From Paenibacillus lutimineralis (lineage in GTDB: Bacteria; Bacillota; Bacilli; Paenibacillales; Paenibacillaceae), in NCBI RefSeq assembly GCF_003991425.1, contig NZ_CP034346.1:1029501-1093500 (forward strand): a DNA stretch of 64,000 nt, in the 5' to 3' direction. The position numbers and the translations under genes are program-made. The notes beneath the pieces are model-generated. The model saw only the letters and a list, made by a program, of their open reading frames with translations, was not told the origin of the DNA and ran no database searches. Positions within the stretch are counted from its first letter, which is position 1. Every line of letters starts with the position of its first letter. Positions 36,814 through 48,100 of this stretch are shown piece by piece.

Positions 36814-38985
36814 ATGCCTGGGATCATTAGGGTCTATGATACGGCGTTTACCTGGTTAGGCGAAATAGACAGCTATGAGAGTTTGCAATTCACCAGAAGG
36901 TATAATGCTGTAGGGGAATTCGAATTACACATTGCAATAAATAAACAGTATGCATCCGAGCTACAAAAAGACCGGTTTATTATGGTAGATAATGACGGCA
37001 CACGGTCCGGATTGATTCAATCCAGGGAATCATTTTTGTCTGACAAAGGGATTGAAACTGTAGTCGTTAGAGGCAAGACACTGGGCTGCATTCTGGATAG
37101 ACGACTTACGATTACAGGCAGCTACGACCGCGTTCGCGGTCCGGCAGAAACGGTAATGAAGCACTATGTAAATAACCATCTCGTAAACGGAACTTACGCA
37201 TCAGGCACATATTCCAATCGTAAGATTCCGTTTTTTAGTATTGCCGCGGATCAAGGGCACGGAAAGGAAATTTCTTGGCAGTCCCGGTATGAATCAGTTC
37301 TAGTTGTAACCAATAATATTGCAACTTTTTGCGACATGGGTTGGCATGCCAAGTTGGATATACAACAAAAAAGGGTTGTATTTGACACCTATGAAGGGCG
37401 TAACTTGACAGATAAGCAGGGTGTATATCCTCCTGTTATATTTTCAACTGAATTTGATAACGTTAATGCTCTTAATTTCGTAGATTCGGATGGACAATAT
37501 AAAAATGTCGGCTACGCATCAGGTAAGGGCGAAGAAGAAGATCAGGTGCTGCTATCTGTCGGGGACGCATCCGGATTTGAGCGCCGGGAAGTATTCATTG
37601 ATGGGGCAAGTGCGGGGGATACTACGGAACTGACCAAGATCGGTGAACAAAAACTGGCCGAGTATAAACGTCTACAGACCTTTGAGGGAGTAGCCGTTGA
37701 TACTGGCAGCTTTGTTTTTGAGAAGGATTGGTTTCTAGGCGACAGTGTTACGCTTAAAGATGCTAAATGGGGCGTGACAATGGTTACACGGATCACTGAG
37801 GTTAGAGAATTTTATGAAGGTGATTACCGACTAGAGGTGCGGTGGGGCGATGAGATTCCAACGATCACCTCGGTTGTTCAAAAGATCCAAGAGGAGATAA
37901 AACGGCCGCAAGAATCAACGGAAAGCGGCAGAATTAATGCAATTGTAGATCGTTTGGATAGTGGCGTTCTGTTACGAAACAATTATTTTAACACTGCTGT
38001 GGTTGATATTGTCCGAAATGGTGTTAAAGTCACTGAGTTTTGGCTGTTAATAAATGCGCGATATGACCATGCGACAAACCGCTTCAAGCGCATAAACGTA
38101 AATAACTTTTCCTTCGGTTGGCAATTTCAGGCCGATGGAACATATCCAGGGGAAGAGGGTAGCGGAGATTATATCAACCAAGGTATTAACCTCTGGAAGG
38201 CAAACGGAAAAAAAGCATATGGCGAAGGAGATCCTGCTCGCGATCAAACGGGTGAGGACATTGGAGCTTTGCAGCCTGACGGAACTTGGAGAGAATTCGG
38301 AATCATGTTGGGCTGGAACAATCATTTTATGAATGACTCTTATGGCGGGATGACTATCGGCGGCGCTGGTTTCGAGATCGATGGATCAGGTACTTCACCG
38401 TTTAATCGCATATCGCTAGGTAAATTTAGCGGTGGCAGTGCCGTTCCGAATCGTCCAGTCCAAGATTACGTCTTTACGTATAACGGCATATGCTGGAATA
38501 CGCAACACGGTCTATGGAATAAAGACATCGACAATATTAGCGGCTTTTTCTTTGGTTTGAAGGCTCCAGTTAACTTTTACGATACGTCAGACGGAAGCTT
38601 TAATCCCTGGTCAAACCGGGCAGACATGGATAAGGCAGAATTTGTTGTGATGAAACTCCCCGGCAGCAAGCCCCACCACATCGAAAATTGGGAATATCTC
38701 ATTAGAATTACAAGTGACGGAAAGGCCAAGATACACAACTATGATGTACCCCTGAGCAGAGCCATAACTGTGATACCTAATAAAAATAATGCTGCTGACG
38801 TGTTCTACCCCGATAGCACTTGGAACAAAGATAACAGCTATATCATAAGTATGAAAGGTGTTACCACAAATGGGGCGATCAAGCCAATAACAAACTATGA
38901 CGCTACTTTCTTTGATTATGGGCTGTTTCTAGGTGTTCCGTCCGGATTTACCAAAGTGACGGTTTTATTAACTAGAATTTTATAA
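36814..38985 (+). CDS. orphan siphovirus Gp37-like tail protein
   Basis: A 723-residue phage structural protein. Residues 1-360 (IRVYDTAFTWLGEIDSYESL, GEFELHI, a RGKTLGCILDRR segment) have the pattern of the siphovirus ReqiPepy6 Gp37-like family, a tail-tip/baseplate component. The C-terminal half is beta-rich and Gly/Asn/Tyr-rich (NFSFGWQFQADGTYPGEEGS) and looks like a receptor-binding or carbohydrate-contacting domain. GGGGGTG precedes ATG 36814. No other phage gene (tape measure, holin, lysin, integrase) flanks it. It is therefore either the last piece of a decayed prophage or a gene kept for another use; the long frame is undamaged. Confidence 0.75.
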   Translation: MPGIIRVYDTAFTWLGEIDSYESLQFTRRYNAVGEFELHIAINKQYASELQKDRFIMVDNDGTRSGLIQSRESFLSDKGIETVVVRGKTLGCILDRRLTITGSYDRVRGPAETVMKHYVNNHLVNGTYASGTYSNRKIPFFSIAADQGHGKEISWQSRYESVLVVTNNIATFCDMGWHAKLDIQQKRVVFDTYEGRNLTDKQGVYPPVIFSTEFDNVNALNFVDSDGQYKNVGYASGKGEEEDQVLLSVGDASGFERREVFIDGASAGDTTELTKIGEQKLAEYKRLQTFEGVAVDTGSFVFEKDWFLGDSVTLKDAKWGVTMVTRITEVREFYEGDYRLEVRWGDEIPTITSVVQKIQEEIKRPQESTESGRINAIVDRLDSGVLLRNNYFNTAVVDIVRNGVKVTEFWLLINARYDHATNRFKRINVNNFSFGWQFQADGTYPGEEGSGDYINQGINLWKANGKKAYGEGDPARDQTGEDIGALQPDGTWREFGIMLGWNNHFMNDSYGGMTIGGAGFEIDGSGTSPFNRISLGKFSGGSAVPNRPVQDYVFTYNGICWNTQHGLWNKDIDNISGFFFGLKAPVNFYDTSDGSFNPWSNRADMDKAEFVVMKLPGSKPHHIENWEYLIRITSDGKAKIHNYDVPLSRAITVIPNKNNAADVFYPDSTWNKDNSYIISMKGVTTNGAIKPITNYDATFFDYGLFLGVPSGFTKVTVLLTRIL

Positions 38986-39048
38986 GGAAAAAGCGAATGA
39001 ACATATCATTACGATGAGCGAACGAGTAGCGGTTAACCAGATATATTA

Positions 39049-39088
39049 CAAAAAGCCGGGCCTCGAAGTTAAGGCGATCGGCTTTTTG
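39049..39088 (+). terminator. two-way terminator between the tail gene and the MFS gene
   Basis: AAAAAGCCG pairs with CGGCTTTTT. The two genes converge here, and A and T runs flank both sides of the stem. Confidence 0.75.
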
Positions 39089-39105
39089 CATGATAAGGGG
39101 CTTTT

Positions 39106-40284
39106 TTAAATGCGAGATGTGTTTACCTTTTTCTTCATCTGCGCATTCAACAAGAACGATGCTAGAATGGCAATCAATACCCCGATCGCGCCAACCCATG
39201 TGATTGGCGATAAGGAGAATTGGCCGATAACGATTCCGCCAATCCCGGCACCTGCCGCCATTGACAATTGCATCGTGGACTGGTTGAGACTTAGCATGAT
39301 GCCTGAATAGTTGGGCTCGATTCGTACCAAATTATACTGCTGTGTAGGTCCGGTAGACCAGGCGGCGAACGACCAAAGCATGAGGATGGCTACAATCGGT
39401 AGCCATGAACTTGTGAAGATGACGGTAACCGTGAGTAAAATCAAGGCGGCGATATGCAGCAGCATCCCTCCGGTCAAAGTAGGGGTAACCCCCCATTTAT
39501 CCGTACTGTAACCGCCAAATTTGGAACCGATCAAGCTGGCAATGCCAAACGCCAGCAAGACGCCGCTCAACACGTTTTCATGTAAACCCGCAACTGTAAT
39601 AAGGTAGGGCGAAATATAAGTATAAGCGACCGAGTATCCGCCTAGCCAAAAGAATGTAATCGACAGTCCAAGAAATGTTCGTCGATTCTTGAGAAACCTC
39701 AATTGTTGGGATAGCGGTACGGGAGCATCGCCCTTCACACGCGGAAGGGTGAAATAAAGCACGATCATCGCCAGCACCCCCGCTAAGGCAAGGAGACCAA
39801 ATACCGATCTCCACCTGTATTCGGCTGCCGCCATGCGCCCAAGCGGAACGCCAATAATCAATGACGCCGTAAAGCCCATGACGACATTGGCAATCGAACT
39901 GGCCTGCTTTCCTTTAGGTGCGATTTTGGCGGCGATATCGAGCGCTGTCACGACAACGGTTCCCGCTCCTAAAGCCATTAAGGCTCGTGCGGCAACAAAA
40001 AGTCCGTAACCCGGGAGCACGAACGCCAGCACATTGGCGATTACGAAAATTCCCATTGCGGCAACAAGTAACTTTTGCCGTTCGATCTTCGCCGTCAAAG
40101 CCATGGTCACTGGAGTACAAATGGCATAAATGAGAGAAAAAATAGTCACTAATTGACCGGCCGAAGTAATCGAAATATTCAGAGAGACAGAAATTTTGTC
40201 CAAAATGCCCGAAATGACATATTCGGATGTTCCAACCAAAAAACTGACGAGTGCTAATAAGTAAACTTTCCACGTGCTTGTCAT
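39106..40284 (-). CDS. MFS transporter, DHA1 family
   Basis: A 392-residue protein with 12 predicted membrane helices. SLIYAICTPVTMALTAKIER carries the cytoplasmic loop 2-3 region of the major facilitator family, and GFTASLIIGVPLG is the motif C typical of drug:H+ antiporters (DHA1), as in AraJ/YdhP-like exporters. The substrate is unknown, an exported small molecule. ATG 40284 is preceded by GAGGAG; the longer frame to 40362 begins in non-conserved sequence. It lies 407 bases downstream of an ArsR-type gene on the same strand and may be under its control. Confidence 0.85.
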   Translation of the reverse strand: MTSTWKVYLLALVSFLVGTSEYVISGILDKISVSLNISITSAGQLVTIFSLIYAICTPVTMALTAKIERQKLLVAAMGIFVIANVLAFVLPGYGLFVAARALMALGAGTVVVTALDIAAKIAPKGKQASSIANVVMGFTASLIIGVPLGRMAAAEYRWRSVFGLLALAGVLAMIVLYFTLPRVKGDAPVPLSQQLRFLKNRRTFLGLSITFFWLGGYSVAYTYISPYLITVAGLHENVLSGVLLAFGIASLIGSKFGGYSTDKWGVTPTLTGGMLLHIAALILLTVTVIFTSSWLPIVAILMLWSFAAWSTGPTQQYNLVRIEPNYSGIMLSLNQSTMQLSMAAGAGIGGIVIGQFSLSPITWVGAIGVLIAILASFLLNAQMKKKVNTSRI

Positions 40285-40691
40285 CAATTTACTCCTCTTT
40301 TTCAAGTTCATGTTATAAAGCTCTAATAATTTTAACAAATTTACATAATGAAATATTTGCATTTATAGATGCGTTATCGAAAAATAAAAACTGAACTTTA
40401 TGTAGCATTCAGTTCTGATATTGGGAACCTTGCCGTCTGCGCCGGAAATGGTGGGGGGAATATTCTACGGGTTGAGCTTTTTTGGGCGATAGGCGCCACC
40501 TGTATGGCACGATAGGCTTGAAGCGGGATGGCGGCGAGGACCTATTCGCCGACTCTGCGGCTTTGACGGCGTTACCGACGTCACAACCAAGCTCCGCGCA
40601 GATCAAGGATGCTCATTGGCCCTCTCGAAATTGCCAACCATATCCTTGATGACCGGTCATGCCGCCAGCCATCCTAAGATGGCTATTACTA
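40285..40691 (-). other. gap between arsR-like and MFS genes, no recognised gene
   Basis: This GC-rich stretch shows partial coding character on the minus strand (a 65-codon frame ending at 40409, and a broken frame with VIKDMVGNFERANEHP), but no start with a ribosome site and no family I can name. It is probably a decayed gene. The MFS promoter should lie near 40290-40380. Confidence 0.4.
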
Positions 40692-40997
40692 TTATTCGAT
40701 CTCCCGCTTGAGCAAAGCTATCGCTTCACGAATTTTTTCCTCATCCCTTTTGTAATAGGTGTACTTGCCGATGCGCTCGGTCTTAAGTAGCCCCGTTCGA
40801 TGAAGAATCATCAAGTACTGGGATGCAGTTGACTGTGTCATGTTCAATCTCTCGGTCACCTGGCAGACACATACCCCGATTTTTCTCATATCAATCCCTT
40901 CATGGGGCGTAAAATGATTCTCAGGTTCCTTCAACCATTGTAGAATTTGCAGACGAGACTCATTGGACAACGCTTTAAAAACTTCAATTGGCTCCAT
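40692..40997 (-). CDS. ArsR/SmtB-type repressor
   Basis: A 101-residue winged-helix repressor. IEVFKALSNESRLQILQWL is the opening helix set, and the recognition helix is in LNMTQSTASQYLMILHRTGL. Directly before it lies CVCQ, the position of the Cys-Val-Cys metal site of ArsR, so a thiophilic metal or oxidative ligand is possible. Translation very likely starts at ATG 40997, the second ATG of the frame, because a consensus promoter ends only eight bases upstream and places the transcript start at or next to it: a leaderless mRNA. A palindrome-like site lies inside the promoter, suggesting autorepression. The MFS gene downstream is the probable target. Confidence 0.85.
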   Translation of the reverse strand: MEPIEVFKALSNESRLQILQWLKEPENHFTPHEGIDMRKIGVCVCQVTERLNMTQSTASQYLMILHRTGLLKTERIGKYTYYKRDEEKIREAIALLKREIE

Positions 40998-41004
40998 ACG
41001 CATA

Positions 41005-41032
41005 ATTATATCGCAAATCGTCGATGCGTCAA
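41005..41032 (-). promoter_or_regulatory. arsR-like promoter with internal operator candidate
   Basis: On the minus strand TTGACG (41032-41027) and TATAAT (41010-41005) are 16 bases apart. The spacer contains the imperfect palindrome CGCAAATCGTCGATGCG (41012-41028), well placed for repressor binding. Confidence 0.7.
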
Positions 41033-41219
41033 GTCTGCGAGGAAATTAGGGATATAGCTCACTGCCGAGGTGATGGAGCGGAAACAAACTCCCCCGAGCC
41101 TATTGGGGGATATTGATCGTTTTTTGTCGCTCGATTGAATCGGATTTCATTAATATTATAGAATGTATAATAAAGCTGATAATTCTGACCAGACATTTCA
41201 TTTTATTGGTGGTGATCAT

Positions 41220-41483
41220 ATGGAGTTTTATTTTAAAACAATCGGAACAAAAGTACATCTTTATCGCGAAGCCGGCCTCTTTGATGATGATTTAGGCGAA
41301 CTAAAGGAAACTTTCACTAAGAAATTAAAAACCAATAAAATTTTTGGAGAGAATTTTGAACTTGAAGATATTTCCGGAGTATTTTCAAAAGGCCAGCGAT
41401 ATTCGATTAAGAGCACAAAGGGCCTAAGTGGTGTTTTAGAGAAAAAAAAGTTTAGCAACCGATATACTTTGAAAGAGAAATAA
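41220..41483 (+). CDS. small hypothetical protein, 87 residues
   Basis: ATG 41220 follows GGTGGTGAT, a fair ribosome site; the frame is open back to 41163 but without one. The protein is Lys/Phe-rich, alternating short beta strands and charged turns (MEFYFKTIGTKVHLYREAGL ... KGLSGVLEKKKFSNRYTLKE), and has no Cys, signal peptide or membrane segment. I do not recognise a family; the pattern suggests a small beta barrel or PH-like fold. A terminator-like hairpin follows. Confidence 0.5.
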   Translation: MEFYFKTIGTKVHLYREAGLFDDDLGELKETFTKKLKTNKIFGENFELEDISGVFSKGQRYSIKSTKGLSGVLEKKKFSNRYTLKEK

Positions 41484-41484
41484 A

Positions 41485-41814
41485 TTATTTTTCAAATTTA
41501 TAGCAATCCGTTACATCTATCCAGACAGTCAAACCTTGATTGGCTGGATTTTTGCTATATCGTGCCGAAAACGGGGAATAGGGTGAGGATAAATCAGCCC
41601 CTGTTTTCGTCCACGCGATTGAGCGGGCAAAATCGGCTTCGTTACATTGATGCAGTCCGGGGCTTCCGGAGGCCAGTTCCTTTTGGAATCCCCAACAATA
41701 ATACGGCGATATGCTGCCCTTTCCCGGAGCATATCGTCGTTTGTTGTCAGCAGCCCGCGTCACTGTCTGCGTGAGTTCCTTGTAAACTGACCTAAATGGG
41801 ACTCCGAATGCCAC
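41485..41814 (-). CDS. hypothetical 109-codon frame, doubtful
   Basis: A GTG-started minus-strand frame with balanced residue use (KRRYAPGKGSISPYYCWGFQ ... GLTVWIDVTDCYKFE), three cysteines and many aromatics. It might be a small secreted-type or truncated protein. Against it: no ribosome site, no family, and its 3' end runs through a hairpin (41519-41553) that looks like the terminator of the opposite gene. Confidence 0.3.
   Translation of the reverse strand: MAFGVPFRSVYKELTQTVTRAADNKRRYAPGKGSISPYYCWGFQKELASGSPGLHQCNEADFARSIAWTKTGADLSSPYSPFSARYSKNPANQGLTVWIDVTDCYKFEK
41519..41553 (+). terminator. terminator-like hairpin
   Basis: ATCCAG and CTGGAT form the base, TCAA and TTGA an inner pair; four to five T follow. 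It serves the 87-residue gene. Confidence 0.5.
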
Positions 41815-42014
41815 ATTTTATTTGCGCCGAAGTAGTCGCTTCCTAACGATTCAGAATGGATGATTTTCGTACTCTTTATTGTCTAGTGGTTGTCTAGTTT
41901 TTGTATAGTTCGCTGAAATATAATGTGGGGTACGCTGCGTAAGCTTGGCGTATTATGTCGTTTTACAGCAAGAACAGGCGAGGAAAGTCGAAGGAAAGGA
42001 GGGAGTTACTAAGC

Positions 42015-42059
42015 ATGATCAAATGGCCTGCATGCCACGGCGCTTACCTGGTCATCTAG
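42015..42059 (+). CDS. possible 14-residue leader peptide of the adhesin gene
   Basis: ATG 42015 is eight bases after AAAGGAGGGAG, a ribosome site stronger than most in the window. The frame MIKWPACHGAYLVI ends at TAG 42059. It lies in the 5' region of the large adhesin, about 130 bases before its start; a TATAAT at 41921 could be the promoter. A regulatory uORF is a guess; chance is not excluded. Confidence 0.3.
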   Translation: MIKWPACHGAYLVI

Positions 42060-42187
42060 AATTCCGCAAGATTTCGATGATGTAAAGGGCCGCTGGGATC
42101 AAGCAAATACATATATCTATTCGCTTGTTATATCGGGCAGATGATCTTGTAATCGACAAATACTTCGGGAATGGAGGAGATGTTGTA

Positions 42188-45100
42188 ATGAAACAAAAAC
42201 GCAGTATAGGCAAAGCTGTACTATCTTTCTGTCTGGCAATTATGCTTGTATTGCAGACGGTGGCGCTCTCTCCCGCTGCATACGCGGATAGTTCGCCAGG
42301 CGATTCCAGGACCGAAGCCGTTAGCGAATCTGGCTCGCCGAATGCGGATGAACCATCGGTAACAGAGGCGGTGTACGATGCGCCGAACAATTTCTTAATG
42401 ATGGCGGCAGCCGCGACGGATAAAACGGCGGTGCTGGTGAACGCCAATCCGAGGTTCAATCTTACGGTGAAGCAGGGTGATTCTGCGACGGTGATTCCGG
42501 CAGGCGGCGAGATTAACGGCCGGGACAACTTTACCCTTGCGCTGGCTGATATCGCCGTGCCGACTCAGGGCGACTATCCCAATGCTCCGCCCGAAACAGT
42601 AATTCAGCAGGGGGATTATGCCATCCTGGACAAGGCGACCCACTTCCCTGATGTGAATTTGACACCTGCAGGTCCTATGCCGATCAATCAGGGTAGTCTG
42701 AAAATTGCTACCGTCCAGTTTTTTGCCGATTCCATCAAAATTACGTTTGATGGCGCAGGGGTATATGACGGCAGTAAAAACAGCGTCAAAATCGGCTTTT
42801 CCGCTAATGCCAAGGCGGCGGATCAGAGCCCTGGCGGCGGCGGGAACATGACCATTTTCGGAGATGAGTTCAAATTTACCAACTCTTCGTTAGTGCCGAT
42901 GTACCGTATCTGGACGGACACTACAAGCAAGAACTACTACAGCTGGATCAGCGGTGATGCCTTTCGGGAAGGAGCCGTTGCATGGCGAGTCATCGTAGCT
43001 TCCAATGACAAGGATGACCCGACCATTCAGATGAAGCTGGACAAGTTAACCGTTGTCGATACTTTGAAGGATGCCGGGCCGTACGTGGCCGGTTCTTTCA
43101 AGCTTTACAAGGCGAAGACGACCGTGGACGCTAGCGGTAATATCAAACAGGTGACGGCGCCCGTTGAAGTGCCGGGTGCGGGAGAGCCGATTATTGATCC
43201 GGTCAACGGGACGCTAACCTATACGCTCCCTGATGGCTTCGGTGACAGCGCCGCGTATCTCGACTTCAAAACGTGGATTCCCAAGAGCAAATGGTACAAT
43301 GAATTCGACGGTATTAACGGAGGCCTTGTAAATAGTACCAGCGCTTATGTGGCAGCTAACACCAGTGCAACGCTGTTTGCGGAAGATGGAACTACCCCGC
43401 TGGCGGGACCACACGGTGCAATGGCGGCGCTAACCCCCGACTGGATTCAGCAATCGGGCGCTGTAGGCCCGAAGGACTCGAACGGGAACCGCCTGATTAC
43501 ATGGACGATTACGGTGAACCAGAGAAACTATCACCGCAGCGATACTCCAGTAGCCGGGCTGAAGGAGGTCACCATCACTGACGTGCTGCCTGCGGGGACG
43601 GAATTCTTATCCGCCACCTATACGGTGAATGGCGTTGACAAAGGGACGATTACACCCGTAAACAATGTTTTCAGCATTGGGGATACGGACGGACCTGTTC
43701 AGTTGACCATTGTCTCCAAGGTGACTGACACCGGTAAAAGTGAATTTACCAACGTTCCACGCGCCAACTGGAAGCTGGCGAATCCGCAGGGCATCGACTG
43801 GAATAACGATGCAACCGGAACGGCTCCTAATGGCGTAACGGCTACCACTAAGGTGACCATTGGTGCACATGCCTTCGGAAAAGGGACCGAGACACACACA
43901 AACCTCGCATACCCACTGAACAGCGTCGCCGGCACCAATTGGGCGATTGGTCTGACGCTTCAGTACGACCTGGATAATCCAATCGTCTATGATTTGCTCG
44001 TTCACGGCGATTCTCTCGACGTGTTGAATGATGTGGATGATGTGGATCCCAAATTCAAGGTAACGTCGGAAACTTTAGCTGCTATTAAGAGCAAAATCGA
44101 CACCAAGCAGCTTTGGCAAAAATACCGCGAGGGCTCGCTGAACGTGAGCAATGGGCTGATTGGTGAGGTCATTCACTTGACGGTGAATGGCGAGCGGGTA
44201 GCGGATCTTATCAAGGTGACCGGGTTTAAAGGAGGAGTGAAGGGGGATGTATCCTTCGAATCCGTCACGACCAACCCGGACAACCTGTTCCGTCAGGATA
44301 TTAACGGCAGTTGGAGCAATTCGAGCAACCGCGGCTTGTTCTTCGATGGCGACAGCTATGAGGGGCTCGCCGATGCCACCGTCAAGAACCGGGTGCGGAT
44401 GCTGAACAAGGAGATGTTGTACGCGAGTGCGGTTGATGAGGACGGTAACGCGCTAGGAAATATAGCCGCCGATTGGAACCGAGGATATAGCAATTGGGGC
44501 ACCAGCACGTGGACGCGGCCAATAGTCGTCAATGATCCGAACTGGTATATGGACAACTCCCGTGAGGACAAATACATCCTGGCAGGCTATGACCGCAAGG
44601 ATCAAACAGTCACTTTCCGGCTGGCGGTGAACATGCCGGGCTTCAAGACGGAGGAGATGGCCAAGGACGGCGGTGCCCGCGTTGCCAGCGACATTAAGCT
44701 GGTAGATACGCTGCCTGAAGGCTGGGAATTTGTGGATTATGCTCCGGGCGAAGCCTATCGACTTTATACAGGTGTTACGGGCTATAATACAAACTCTGAA
44801 TTGGGAAGACAAAGTGGAGGTGGTTATGGCCAATACGCACAAGCAGCTGCGATCATTAAGCCGAACGATCCCAATCATGTGGTAAAATTTACCAAAGATG
44901 GCAATGTTGGCACCTTCACCTTCTCCAAGCTGGAGAGCCCCTACGTCATTCTGGTGAAGGCGCGTCCGACCAATGCCAAGATGGCGACCTACCAAATAGG
45001 TAATAATCCGATCGGCGAGAATGAGGCTGAATTCTCCATGAAATGGGGAGACAAGCCTTATAGCGCCACCGAAAAGCACAGAATCATTGTTCCTGTGCAG

Positions 45101-48100
45101 TCTCTGAGCAAGACGGTGAAAAAGCCGGTTTCCGGTGTGCAGGAATGGACGGTGAATTACACGCCTCCGTTCGAGATGAAGCAAGGCGTCTATTTGCTGG
45201 ATACGCTTGCCAAGGGGCTTAAGCTACGCGAAGATGAAAAGGGTAATCTTTCCCTCGCACCTTCTGACATTGCTGTCTATTCCGGGGAGATGAAAGGGGA
45301 TGGCACTTTGCTACGAGTCGGACAGCCGCTAAATCTTGCGGATCCGAATAGTGAAGTGAAGGTCACCTCAGGCACAGACAAGGCAACCGGGGGATCGACG
45401 CTCAGGTTTGACTTTGCCGACCCGAACAAGCTCTATCAGATCGTGTACCAGACCGAATCCCAGGGGATGCAGCCGGGAACGGCCGGGAACTCCATCAAGC
45501 TGATGGGCGACGATACACTTCCACCGATCGGAGCGCAGAGCAATATTACGCTGGACGCGAACGATGTGGCGGGAAGTGCCAATGAAAACGGCCTGCTCTT
45601 CCTCAAGAAGGTTGGTCCCGATGGCGAAACACCACTGAAGGACGTAAAGTTCGAGTTGTTCAACCCTAATGGTACACCGGCCGAGGATAAAGATGGCGAA
45701 GTCATGGGGGAAAAGATTACGGGTTCGGACGGCAAGACGAGTTTCATTATTCAGGTGCCGGGGGATTATTTGCTCAAGCAGACGTATATTGATCCCGACA
45801 CTTACTTGCCTACGACTACGGTATACCGAGTACGTGTCATCGATGCGCCGGGCAAGCCTGTTCTCGTTGACGGACAGAAAGTGGATTCGAACAATCCGCT
45901 GACTGTGCCAACCCCTGTGTGGGAGACTGGCAATTTGAAGCTGGACACGGCGATAAAGGGGAATGGGGCAGACTCGGACAAGGACTTTGAATATACAATT
46001 ACCTTCAGTAACGGCAAGTCTTATGACTATTCCGGCTCCGTCAACGGCAAGGTGGACAGTGGCGGAACAATTAAGCTGAAAGGTGGCCAGTCCATCACCA
46101 TCAAGGATATCCCGGATGGCATCACATACTCTATCGTACAGAAGGATTCCACAGGCGAGGGCTACACTACCGATCCTGCGGATCGGACGCGTACCAGTAG
46201 CATCGTGGCGCATGAAACAGTCGAAGCGAAGTTCGTCAACGCCAAGTACCTCCCCGGTAAGCTGACTATCGGGCAAAAGGTAGCTGGCAACGGCGGGAAC
46301 CCGAATAAGGATTTTGAGTTCACCATCACCTTCGAAGGCGCAGGTGCAAGCGGAGAGTATGACTATACGAAGTCGGACGGTACGAAGAGAACGATCAAGT
46401 CCGGCGGCACGATCATCCTTATGCATGGGGAGACCGCTGTTATCGATGGAATTCCTAAGGATACGAACTACACCGTCACCGAGACCAATTATACGGCCGA
46501 AGGCTACACGACGACTTGGCCGGACTGGCAAACGACTGGCGTCATTACCGATGGAGGCGACCAAAAAGAGGAGGTCGTCAACACGCGGATGGTGTACGGC
46601 GGCCTGCTAATCGGGGAGACGGTCGAAGGCAGCGGGGCGGACAAGAATAAGAAATTTGAGTTTACTGTCGAATTCCCGGATGCCGCTTCAGATGAGGCCT
46701 ATACCTATACGAAGTCGGACGGCACGGAGGGAACGATTAAATCCAACGACAAGATTACCCTTAAGCATGGGGAAACTGTCGCCATTGAAGGCATTCCGAG
46801 CGGTGACAGATATATCCTCACCCAAACCGATTATTCGGGTGAGGATTACTCCGTCAACCCGGTGAATCGGAAGCATAGCGGCACGATCATAGAGAAGGAA
46901 ATCACCGAGGCGCGATTCGTCAATGTGAGGTATCTCCCTGGCAATCTGACACTGACGGCAGATCCTGAGGTCGTTCCCGGCAACGGTACGACGCCTTCGC
47001 AGTTGACGGCAACGTTGACAGATTATAAAGGGGAACCGGTTGTGGGTGCGGAGATTGTCTTTACACTACCGGATAACTCGGAAGTAAAGGCAACGACCGA
47101 TGCGCAAGGTAAGGCGATTATTCCTTACACACCACCGAAGCTGGAAACTACAACGACTGAGAATCACTTCATCACCGCCAAGGTGGACAGTCTGACGGAA
47201 GGAAAACTGACTGCCACCACGAAGGTAACCGCCGTACCAGCGGCTATCACCGGGGTACTGCGGGACAACACAACAGGCGAAGTGATTCCGAATGCGCCCC
47301 TTGTAATCACCAACGAGGCGACTGGCGAGAAGCACACGATCACGACCGATGACGTTGGCGCATACTTCTTCCCAGTACCGTATGGCGGCGACTATACGAT
47401 CAGCTTCACGAAAAAGATCAAAGTAAATGGCCTTGATGAGTCGATCACTTTCACGCAAAAAGCAGAAGTTGACAGCGATGTAAAAGGTGGCGAACTGATT
47501 CCGGCTGAAATTACGGCTGTTGGAATTGTGCTCTTCAAGCAGTCCAATGGACAAAGTGCGTTCCTTAACCCTGCCTTTACCACCAAAGCGCGCATCTATT
47601 TGAAGGATGCCAAAGGGGACTATATTGAGGAGAACGGCAAGCCCAAAGCGTTCCCTCTGGAAGAGAACGGCACCTTCGCAGCGGGGGGCTTGATCACGGG
47701 AACGTATACGATGGAAGTGCGTTATGAAGTTGCACCGGGCAAAGAACTGACGCTCATTCGGGATGTAGCGCTGAACGTGGGAGCGGACGGTGAACTGAAT
47801 ATTTCCCAGGAGCTCATTGACCCGTATGGCATCATTACGGACGCAAAGACTGGAGCAGTCATCGAGGGAGCTAAAGTAACGCTGTATTATAAAGATGGCA
47901 CGGAAGTAAAGTTACCTCCGATTCCTGGCTTTGCTCCGAACGATAATGCCAGCCCAAGCCAGAACAGTGACGTTAACGGAGCATATGCGTTTATGGTGTT
48001 CCCGGACACGGATTACTATCTGGTTGTAACGAAAGCCGGGTATGAGACGTATAAGAGCCCAATCATCTCGGTCGGAAGCGACATCGTACGCTATGATGTA

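Noticed and set aside
40409..40606. 65-codon minus-strand frame between the MFS and ArsR genes
   Set aside because: No ribosome site and no recognisable family; treated as a decayed stretch.
45368..46564. 398-codon minus-strand frame
   Set aside because: Lies wholly inside the adhesin gene, whose domains and codon pattern are convincing; no ribosome site on the minus strand.
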